Shown: positions 52,099-57,965 of the stretch, in pieces
Layout of the letters: every line of letters starts with the position of its first letter
How positions within the stretch are numbered: position 1 is the first letter of the stretch
Source of the DNA: an uncultured Actinomycetes bacterium
GTDB taxonomy: Bacteria; Actinomycetota; Thermoleophilia; RBG-16-64-13
DNA: 57,965 nucleotides
Assembly (NCBI GenBank): GCA_937148845.1
Contig: CAKZRW010000035.1
Coordinates: forward strand, 1 to 57,965
Reading direction: 5' to 3'
Program-made: the position numbers and the translations under genes
Notes under the pieces: generated by a model
Database searches by the model: none
Told to the model about the DNA's origin: nothing
The model's input: only the letters and a program-made list of their open reading frames with translations

Positions 52099-52826
52099 AG
52101 CACCATGCTAAGGAACTTCTGAGTCCGGGGTTCTTTGGGATTCGCGATCATCTCGCGCGGGTCACCCTCTTCTATGACGGTGCCCTCGTCCATGAACACT
52201 AGACGCGAGCCCACCTCCCGAGCGAAACCCATCTCGTGGGTGACCACCACCATGGTCATGCCTCCCTCGGCGAGCTGCTGCATGACGGCCAGGACCTCGG
52301 CTACCAGCTCGGGGTCGAGGGCCGAGGTCACCTCGTCGAAAAGCATCATGTCAGGCTTCATGGCCAGGGCGCGTGCGATGGCCACGCGCTGCTGCTGGCC
52401 TCCAGAAAGTTCATCGGGGTACGCATGGGCCTTGTCGGCGAGACCTACCCGATCAAGGAGATCCCGGGCAATGGCCTCGGCCTCCCTGGTGGATTTCTTC
52501 TGCACTTTCATCGGTGCCAACATGATGTTTTGCAGAGCATTCTTATGGGGGAACAAGTTGAATTGCTGGAAGACCATCCCGATCTTCTGTCTGATCTTGT
52601 TAGGGTCGGTGCCTGGGCCATGCAGGTCCTCGCCCTCTATCACCACCTTGCCCCGCTGAATCGGTTCCAGACCATTGATGCAACGCAGCATGGTCGACTT
52701 GCCAGATCCGGAAGGGCCGATGACGACCACCACCTCTCCCTTGGTCACCCGCAGACTAACTCCGCGGAGGACTTCGAGGTGGCCGAACGATTTGTGAACA
52801 TCGATGAGCTCGATCATCGGGATCAC
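52095..52826 (-). CDS. Polar amino-acid ABC transporter ATP-binding protein
   Basis: The ATPase of an importer, about 243 residues. It has Walker [11 protein letters not shown]-loop FQQFNLFPH, the signature LSGGQQQR, Walker [15 protein letters not shown] and the switch His in VVTHEM, all in the GlnQ/HisP style. The start is uncertain: GTG 52835, GTG 52826 and ATG 52817 are all in frame. I prefer 52826, since GAGGTGATC lies a suitable distance upstream. It is the last gene of the binding protein-permease-ATPase run. Confidence 0.92.
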   Translation of the reverse strand: MIPMIELIDVHKSFGHLEVLRGVSLRVTKGEVVVVIGPSGSGKSTMLRCINGLEPIQRGKVVIEGEDLHGPGTDPNKIRQKIGMVFQQFNLFPHKNALQNIMLAPMKVQKKSTREAEAIARDLLDRVGLADKAHAYPDELSGGQQQRVAIARALAMKPDMMLFDEVTSALDPELVAEVLAVMQQLAEGGMTMVVVTHEMGFAREVGSRLVFMDEGTVIEEGDPREMIANPKEPRTQKFLSMVL

Positions 52827-52857
52827 GGCGATCACCTCTACAGGGGCGTGGCGAGTC

Positions 52858-53613
52858 TCATGGCAACTGGCCGGCGATGTCGGTATTCAAGAGGTCTTGC
52901 TCGGCCTCGGGGCTGATTTCAGCGGCTGCAGGCTTGGTCGGCGGCCTGCGTTTACGACGTTTGCTCTCCAATCGAGCAGCCAGGCGGATGAGCGGAATGG
53001 TGAAGACCACATAGATCAATGCGGCGACAGTGAGCGGGGTGGGATTGGCGACCACACCCATCTTTTCTTTGGCGCGAAAGAGAAGTTCCGGCACAGCGAT
53101 GACAGACATCAACGAGGTGTCTTTGATCATGGCGATGAACTCGTTGGTCAGAGGTGGTATCACCAACTTGACAGCCTGGGGCAGGATGACGTAGCGCATA
53201 GCCTGACCGCTGGTCATCCCCAGGGAGCGAGCGGCTTCGGTCTGGCCCCTGGGGATGGCCTGTATGCCCGCCCGGAAGATCTCGGCAGAGTAGGCACCGT
53301 AACACAGCGTGAGCCCCAACACCCCTGAGGTCAAGGCGTTGAGAGTGAGACCGGCCAGGGGCAATCCGTAGTAGATGAAGATGAAGAGAAGGAGCAGTGG
53401 CAGCCCGCGAAAGAAATCGATATAGGCGCCGGTGAGGTAGCGGAGCACACGGAAGCGGGAAAGGCGCATGAGGGCAAGGATCAGTCCCCACAGGTAAGAG
53501 AAGACGAGACCCAACACCAGGACTTCGAATACGGTCGGCAGCGTCTTGACGAGGAGCCACAAGGAATCTTTGAAGATCTCGCCATTGAAAAACGCATTGA
53601 TGAGATCGCTCAT
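52858..53613 (-). CDS. Polar amino-acid ABC transporter permease
   Basis: A HisM/GlnP-type inner-membrane subunit of 251 residues with about five hydrophobic helices. The conserved cytoplasmic EAA loop is [23 protein letters not shown], which contacts the ATPase. The segment [22 protein letters not shown] is typical of this family. The last ~35 residues are charged and low-complexity. It lies between the binding-protein and ATPase genes. Confidence 0.92.
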   Translation of the reverse strand: MSDLINAFFNGEIFKDSLWLLVKTLPTVFEVLVLGLVFSYLWGLILALMRLSRFRVLRYLTGAYIDFFRGLPLLLLFIFIYYGLPLAGLTLNALTSGVLGLTLCYGAYSAEIFRAGIQAIPRGQTEAARSLGMTSGQAMRYVILPQAVKLVIPPLTNEFIAMIKDTSLMSVIAVPELLFRAKEKMGVVANPTPLTVAALIYVVFTIPLIRLAARLESKRRKRRPPTKPAAAEISPEAEQDLLNTDIAGQLP

Positions 53614-53676
53614 CGGAGCTACCCGCCCTCACCGTAGTGTTCCGAGTTACGGGAAGAGTTTCGCATATCAAAGTAA

Positions 53677-53708
53677 CAGGGGGCTAGAGGATGCACCCTA
53701 GCCCCCTG
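53677..53708 (-). terminator. Hairpin between binding-protein and permease genes
   Basis: A perfect 11-bp inverted repeat (CAGGGGGCTAG at 53677-53687 with CTAGCCCCCTG at 53698-53708) and a 10-nt loop. It lies downstream of the binding-protein gene and before the permease gene, followed by a weak T-rich stretch. It may terminate part of the transcripts or protect the 3' end, so that the binding protein is made in excess. Confidence 0.65.
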
Positions 53709-53753
53709 GATTGCTGCCAGGTGTGCGGGTCAAGAACAGGGTCGTCTCGGGTT

Positions 53754-54668
53754 TCAGTTACCCGTGAGGCCCCACTTGTCAAGGATCTTCTGATAGACCC
53801 CCTCTTCCCGCAGCTCTTTGAGAGCAGCATTGAGAGCGGCGAGCAATTCCGTGTTCTCCTTGGTCACCGCGTACCCATAGCTGTTGTCGGTAACAATGGC
53901 TCCAGTGTTAGCGAACTTAGCCTTGTAGTCGGTGTTGGTCTCGATGATGTAGGCGTTCACGGGCTCGTCGTTGACCACAGCCTCCACTCGACCAGCCGCC
54001 AGGTCTTGGAAAGCGGCCAGGATGGTGTCGTACTTCTTGATCTCCTTGACACCTTGGACCTCTTCCACAGCAAACTGACCCGTAGTGTCCACCTGGACGC
54101 CCACGATCTTGCCAACCAGGCCTGCAGCGTCAGCGATGGGCTTGTCCTTGGGGGCACTGATGGCGAGGATGCCAGGCAGATAGGGGTCGGTGAAGTTGAT
54201 CTGCTTGAGTCGTTCCTCGGTGATACTCATGGCTGACATGATAATGTCGTAGCGACCGCTAATAAGAGCCGGGATGATCCCATCCCAGGCGGTCGAGACC
54301 ACCTCCAGCTCTAGCCCCATCTTCTTGGCCAGGGCGGTACAGAGGTCGACATCGAAGCCGATGTACCCGCCTTTGCCGTCGGAGAATTCCATGGGCGGGA
54401 AGGAGGTATCAGAACCTGCCATGAGTACGCCCGGCTTGATAGTCTTGGGCGTGGCTATGGCGTCAGACTTAGTGACTGCTCCGATAGCTGCATCGGCGGC
54501 GGCAGCAGCTTCGCCAGTGGGTACAGCGGGAGTCTCAGTGGACGGTGCCGACGTCTCGGGGGACGCTGCCGAGGTAGTAGTGGTCTCGCTTCCCCCGCAG
54601 GCTGCCAGTACAGGCAGCAGGAGCAGGGCCACCCCTACCAGGGCGATGAAAAAAATGCGTTTCTTCAA
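53754..54668 (-). CDS. Amino-acid ABC transporter substrate-binding lipoprotein
   Basis: An extracytoplasmic solute-binding protein (family 3) of 304 residues. The start is TTG 54668, chosen because AGGAGG is 8 nt upstream and the protein then begins with MKKRIFFIA, a normal lipoprotein signal. The open frame upstream of it is not protein-like. The lipobox LAAC puts the lipidated Cys at 24, followed by a Ser/Thr/Ala/Pro-rich linker of ~50 residues. The binding domain has SDTSFPPMEF, GFDVDLCTALAKKMGL, DIIMSAMSITEERLKQINFTDPY and the C-terminal GVYQKILDKWG. The Arg in SITEERLK region suggests an amino acid; which one is not clear. Confidence 0.92.
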   Translation of the reverse strand: MKKRIFFIALVGVALLLLPVLAACGGSETTTTSAASPETSAPSTETPAVPTGEAAAAADAAIGAVTKSDAIATPKTIKPGVLMAGSDTSFPPMEFSDGKGGYIGFDVDLCTALAKKMGLELEVVSTAWDGIIPALISGRYDIIMSAMSITEERLKQINFTDPYLPGILAISAPKDKPIADAAGLVGKIVGVQVDTTGQFAVEEVQGVKEIKKYDTILAAFQDLAAGRVEAVVNDEPVNAYIIETNTDYKAKFANTGAIVTDNSYGYAVTKENTELLAALNAALKELREEGVYQKILDKWGLTGN

Positions 54669-54886
54669 CTTACCGACCTCCTGTCCTGATCTATGGCTCT
54701 GAGCATACCGCGAGGCGCGTGACCGCGCGACAGAAGCGTACACCACGCTGCTAACCGCATCCAGCGACTGCTCTGAAGTTGGTCGAAAGACGGCCCCGCC
54801 CCACAGCGGATTGTAACTGCGCGGAGGGCGCCTGTCTAACCCATCCGGCCTGCTGCCGAGGGCGAGGTTATACTTCCTCGGCGACC
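54669..54886. promoter_or_regulatory. Divergent control region between the ABC transporter and amrS
   Basis: No gene is seen. TATACT at 54869-54874 is a candidate -10 element for amrS, about 12 nt before the first of two repeated ATGs, without a good -35. Promoters for the ABC operon must also lie here, but none stands out. Confidence 0.35.
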
Positions 54887-54926
54887 ATGGCACGAGGGTT
54901 GACAAGATGGCACGAGCTTTGACAAG
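54887..54926 (+). repeat. 20-bp tandem repeat duplicating the amrS start codon
   Basis: ATGGCACGAGGGTTGACAAG (54887-54906) is followed directly by ATGGCACGAGCTTTGACAAG (54907-54926), 18 of 20 identical. Each copy begins with ATG and contains TTGACA. The first ATG opens an 11-codon frame (MARGLTRWHEL) that ends inside the second copy. Confidence 0.9.
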
Positions 54927-56034
54927 CGAAGCGCGAAGAGGGCCGCGGGCGGCGCATGCCGCCCGCGGCTCCCCCCTTGCTGCGCCCCCTGGGTCGACGG
55001 GTAGCACGGAGCCGCACGAAGGTCTGTTCTGGGAGTCTGTTGGAGACAGGGTGCGCTGTTTTCTGTGTCCTCACACCTGTCTCATAGAAGAAGACGACGA
55101 AGGGCTGTGCAAAGCCCGCGGAGTCCGACGAGGCCGGTTGGTCTCGCTCACCTATGGACGACCCGCCACCATCATCAGCGACGAGATCGAGAAGAAGCCG
55201 CTCTTCCATTTCCACCCCGGCACTCGTGCCCTTTCTTTGGGAGGTTACGGCTGCAATGTCCTCTGTGTGGGTTGTCAAAACTGGCAGATATCTCACGCTA
55301 ATCCCCGGACCGAGACCACCAGATTGCCCTACCTCTCGCCCGAGGACGCGGTAGCTCTGGCTCGACGGTACAAACTAGCGGGGGTGGCCTTTACCTACAA
55401 CGAGCCAGTGGTGTGGGTCGAGTACGTGCATGACGTTTGCCAGGCTTTCAAGGCGGCGGGGCTATACACGGCCTTCATCACTGCTGGGTACTTGAGTGAG
55501 ACGGCTCTGGACTACATCGCGCCACTCCTAGACGCCTACAAATTCGATCTCAAGGCGCCCACGGCGGAGGGTTGGGCCAAGCTGAGCAAGGTTAAGGATC
55601 CAGCCCCCGCCCTGGCCTCTGCTGTTTTGGCCAAGGAGCGGTACGGCTGCCATGTGGAGGTCGTTTCCAACATCGTCCCCGAATTGAACGACACGGACAC
55701 CGACCTCATTGCCATGGCGCGCTGGGTACGTGACGCGCTGGGTCCCGACACCCCCTGGCACATCACCCGGTTCCTCCCGGACTTCGAGCTCTCCTACCTC
55801 CAGCCCACGCCGATAAAGACTTTGGAGAGGGGCATCGCTCTGGGCCGAAAGGAGGGACTCCGGTTCGTCTACATCGGGAACGTGCAAGGACATCCGGCTC
55901 GCAACACTGTCTGTCCAGGTTGCGGACGAACGGCGATACAACGTGGTGAGCACGCCATAGAGGCTATCTGGATCAAGAAGGGACGGTGTGCTGCTTGCGG
56001 CGAGAACCTGGGTGTGATAAGAGCAGTGGACTAA
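54907..56034 (+). CDS. amrS: AmmeMemoRadiSam-system radical SAM enzyme
   Basis: A 375-residue radical SAM protein of the AmrS family, associated with the AMMECR1 and Memo-like proteins; its substrate is not established here. The radical SAM motif CNVLCVGC has Cys116, Cys120 and Cys123, preceded by the family's zinc-type cysteines in RCFLCPHTC and LCKARG, and LSLGGYGCNV. A C-terminal CPGCG and CAACG pair forms a zinc ribbon. The first ~35 residues are low-complexity and encoded by a strong hairpin, so the true start is uncertain, but no later in-frame start before GLFWESVGDRVRC is available. AMMECR1 and Memo genes are not nearby. Confidence 0.85.
   Translation: MARALTSEARRGPRAAHAARGSPLAAPPGSTGSTEPHEGLFWESVGDRVRCFLCPHTCLIEEDDEGLCKARGVRRGRLVSLTYGRPATIISDEIEKKPLFHFHPGTRALSLGGYGCNVLCVGCQNWQISHANPRTETTRLPYLSPEDAVALARRYKLAGVAFTYNEPVVWVEYVHDVCQAFKAAGLYTAFITAGYLSETALDYIAPLLDAYKFDLKAPTAEGWAKLSKVKDPAPALASAVLAKERYGCHVEVVSNIVPELNDTDTDLIAMARWVRDALGPDTPWHITRFLPDFELSYLQPTPIKTLERGIALGRKEGLRFVYIGNVQGHPARNTVCPGCGRTAIQRGEHAIEAIWIKKGRCAACGENLGVIRAVD
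54942..54969. other. Perfect 12-bp GC hairpin near the amrS start
   Basis: GCCGCGGGCGGC (54942-54953) and GCCGCCCGCGGC (54958-54969) form a perfect stem with loop GCAT, extendable by two further pairs. It falls in codons 12-21 of amrS as annotated, in a low-complexity part of the protein. It could be a mobile palindrome, a regulatory hairpin or part of an untranslated leader. Confidence 0.75.
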
Positions 56035-56123
56035 AGGGTCAAGCTAGCGTGGTCGGGCGGTTTAGGAGCCACCGGCTCCGGGGAGCATGAAGGCAGAGGA
56101 GACGACACTCAGAGGCGGAAATC

Positions 56124-56594
56124 GTGGCGAACAGGCGACAAGGCGAAAGTAGCGACGGGGGTACGGAGAGCAAAGCCCCTGCAAACGGTGGGTGCTCAAC
56201 GATCAAGCTGGTTGTGCCCCAGCAGGCAGAATATCTGGCTGTTTGCCGCCTGGTCGCCGGTGCCTTGGGAGCTCAGGAAGCGGCGGATGAGGAGACCATA
56301 GCCGACCTCAAACTCATGGTCACTGAGGCCTGCAACTGCTTCTTGTCAAGACAATCCGGGGGCGAATACCCAGCAGGTATAGAAGTGGAGTTCGCTTCTC
56401 TCCCTGGAGCTGTGGCCATCACGGTGGCGGACCCTGACCGGCGTTTCCAACTGCAACCTGCTCACGACGAGCAGGGGCGATTGACCGAGACCGGGCTGGC
56501 TCTCACCATTGTGCGCGCGTTGGCGGACGATTTCGAACAGACTGGCAGTGAGAGCGGGGGCAGCGTTCTCCGTCTGATCAAGCGCCTCCGGTAG
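56124..56594 (+). CDS. Anti-sigma-factor-type ATPase (RsbW-like, HATPase_c_2)
   Basis: A 156-residue protein starting at GTG 56124 after AGAGGCGG. The RsbW-like fold is suggested by the pattern LAVCRLVAGALGAQEAADEETIADLKLMVTEACNC for the N-box helix, VAITVADPDRRF in place of the usual DxGxG box, and GLALTIVRALADDFE for the last helix. The canonical Asn of the N-box (NAxxH) is not clear, so ATP binding may be altered. Family members bind a sigma factor or an STAS-domain antagonist; neither is adjacent. The ~25 N-terminal residues are polar and disordered. Confidence 0.7.
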   Translation: MANRRQGESSDGGTESKAPANGGCSTIKLVVPQQAEYLAVCRLVAGALGAQEAADEETIADLKLMVTEACNCFLSRQSGGEYPAGIEVEFASLPGAVAITVADPDRRFQLQPAHDEQGRLTETGLALTIVRALADDFEQTGSESGGSVLRLIKRLR

Positions 56595-56661
56595 TCCGGG
56601 AACGCTGCTGACGTTCAACGCTCAGCGTCGGAGGCCCAGCAGTGCCCCCGGGGTCTAATGC

Positions 56662-56667
56662 TAGACT
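56662..56667 (+). promoter_or_regulatory. -10-like element directly before the DUF6049-like gene
   Basis: TAGACT ends 7 nt before the ATG at 56675 with no Shine-Dalgarno, consistent with a leaderless start. Confidence 0.4.
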
Positions 56668-56674
56668 TCGCGCC

Positions 56675-57965
56675 ATGAACACGGTTACGAGGTGGAGGCA
56701 TCGTCGTCGCGGAGTCTGGGGGGCGGACTCCTGGGGAGCGGACGTGTTGTCGGCTACCCCGGCCAGGAGTCGACTGGTCCTCTCTAAAGGTCTTGCCGCA
56801 GCCCTGCTTGCGGTCGCGCTGTTCCTCACTGTCTTCGGGGCAGTTTTCTTCGGGGGCTTCCTTGCTCTATCCCCGGGGGTCGGGACGAGCGGTCCTAGTG
56901 TTGCCAAGGCTCAGGCTGCAGGAGTCCTACAAGTGATCCCCGGACGACTGCTCAGCCTGGTGGGTGAGTGGACCTCTCTCAAGCTGGTCGGCTCCGGACT
57001 CGAGCAGCTCTACGGTACCGGGGGGACAGTGGTCATTCGTCTGGAAGGACCTGCCCGGGGGGAGGAAGTGGGACAGGCCGACCTGCGTCTACCTTTGGTC
57101 AAGGAGCTTGCCATCGGAGTGCGGCCTGACGAGGTGAAGCCGTCGGCGGCCGGAGGCGCGGACCTGCCGAGCGGCGCGGACCTCTCCGCCGACGAGGGCC
57201 TTCCCGGCCGCGGACCGTCGTCTCCCAGCGGAGACCTGGTCCTTCTTCTAGTTTGGTGGGGTGGGGAAGCGCTGGTAAGCCCGGGTGCGTACCGGGTGAC
57301 CGTGAGCGTGCAGGTAGGCGGGATAACGGTAGGGAGTGGCCAAACCTGGCTCGGGAAGGTCGCTCCGCGCGAACAGCCGCTCAGGCTTGCCTTGATCTGG
57401 CCGCTTGCCCTGGGTATACACCGCGACCCCGACGGTGTTTTTTTTGACCACAAGTTGGAGGAGGCAACTGACCGGAGGGCGGAGGAGGCGGGCCTCGCTG
57501 GTTTCCTAGGGTTGGCCGAGCGCTACCCCACCCTCAGGTGCACCCTGGCGGTGGAGCCCGTTCTGCTCACCCAGCTCCGGGACATGGCCGACGGATACTC
57601 ACGCCTGGGCGCCTCAAGCGGGTCTGAAGCCGGTGCCTCCCAGACCGGGGTTCCTCCAGCCGGCGCTGGGCAAGTCGGTCCACCTGAAGAAGTACCTGCC
57701 AGCGACTCCCGCGCCCAAGGTGCAGCCGCCGCTCTGGCCGACTTGCAGGCCCTTGTCGCAGGCGGAGGGGCGAGCGTTCTTGCTTTGCCGTATGCCTCAC
57801 CCGACCTGGCTGTGTTGGCGGCCCAAGCGTGGCGGGATGGTGTGGGACAACTCCAGCTCGGCAAACAGGAACTCCAGCAGACACTGGGTCTGAGCGCGCC
57901 TGTGACCGGCGTTTATCTCGGCGATCAAGAGATCACGCCCGCTTGTCTCTCGTTACTCGGCCAAG
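56675..57965 (+). CDS. DUF6049-like secreted/membrane protein, N-terminal part
   Basis: The frame stays open from ATG 56675 to the right edge (430 codons). A charged N-terminus leads to a hydrophobic segment (AALLAVALFLTVFGAVFFGGFLAL), a signal or anchor. An extracellular part has a beta-rich domain, then LALIWPLALGIHRDPDGVFFD and LAVEPVLLTQLRDMADGYSRL, which recall the DUF6049 family of large actinobacterial membrane proteins encoded beside the lipid II flippase gene murJ. The family call rests on a few matching segments, so it is tentative. The protein continues beyond the window. Confidence 0.65.
   Translation, partial: MNTVTRWRHRRRGVWGADSWGADVLSATPARSRLVLSKGLAAALLAVALFLTVFGAVFFGGFLALSPGVGTSGPSVAKAQAAGVLQVIPGRLLSLVGEWTSLKLVGSGLEQLYGTGGTVVIRLEGPARGEEVGQADLRLPLVKELAIGVRPDEVKPSAAGGADLPSGADLSADEGLPGRGPSSPSGDLVLLLVWWGGEALVSPGAYRVTVSVQVGGITVGSGQTWLGKVAPREQPLRLALIWPLALGIHRDPDGVFFDHKLEEATDRRAEEAGLAGFLGLAERYPTLRCTLAVEPVLLTQLRDMADGYSRLGASSGSEAGASQTGVPPAGAGQVGPPEEVPASDSRAQGAAAALADLQALVAGGGASVLALPYASPDLAVLAAQAWRDGVGQLQLGKQELQQTLGLSAPVTGVYLGDQEITPACLSLLGQ

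Noticed and set aside
54675-55007. N-terminal extension of the ABC binding protein up to 55007
   Set aside because: The extension is not protein-like and overlaps amrS, while AGGAGG and a proper lipoprotein signal mark the TTG at 54668.

Overview
The window is high-GC, gene-dense bacterial chromosome with almost no non-coding space: no gap between genes exceeds about 260 bp. The gene content points to an actinobacterial lineage, probably thermophilic and at least partly anaerobic. The actinobacterial signs are an LppX/LprAFG lipoprotein coupled to a DHA2 transporter, a DUF6049-like protein, and several apparently leaderless genes. The thermophile/anaerobe signs are two GH57 enzymes, oxygen-sensitive two-subunit class I fumarase, TrpB2 and an AmmeMemoRadiSam-type radical SAM enzyme. 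This placement is inference from gene content. No rRNA, tRNA or CRISPR array was found.

Left part (1-13.8 kb). A truncated IS481-type insertion sequence enters from the left edge. A minus-strand run follows: rlmN overlapping a SAM hydroxide adenosyltransferase, then an alpha-glucan block of two GH57 proteins and a starch/glycogen-synthase-like glycosyltransferase. Plus-strand trpB2 ends at a strong two-way terminator shared with a convergent DUF72 gene. A D-2-hydroxyacid dehydrogenase, a lipoprotein, a cupin and trpS complete the section.

Central metabolism (13.9-18.7 kb). A compact operon encodes fumarase alpha and beta and then SdhC, SdhD, SdhA and SdhB, with overlapping or nearly abutting genes and one candidate promoter. 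The two membrane anchors look like paralogues of each other.

Middle (18.7-36.9 kb). A large hybrid histidine kinase gene is broken by a 14-bp tandem duplication and a second frameshift. Next come a second glucan pair (GT4 transferase and glycogen-debranching-like enzyme), a small tautomerase, a GlcD/Fe-S fusion oxidoreductase overlapping a CocE-like hydrolase, CorA, an M28-like membrane protein with a lost metal ligand, and moeA. A candidate structured RNA lies before a 61-residue HTH-like protein, followed by a DnaQ/GIY-YIG fusion nuclease.

Fatty-acid operon (36.9-43.4 kb). fabZ-fabH-fabD-fabG-fabF-accD-accA are tightly packed with no acpP. A perfect short palindrome precedes fabZ. Together they make malonyl-CoA and carry out initiation, malonyl transfer, condensation, ketoreduction and dehydration. 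The enoyl-ACP reductase, ACP and biotin subunits must be elsewhere.

Right part (43.3-58.0 kb). This holds an HNH nuclease, rarA, a repeat-bearing membrane-anchored protein, a YhaM-like OB-HD exonuclease, a DHA2 transporter/LprG-like lipoprotein pair, two unknown proteins with a DedA protein, a polar amino-acid ABC transporter, amrS with unusual repeats at its start, an RsbW-like ATPase, and the start of a DUF6049-like membrane protein that leaves the window.
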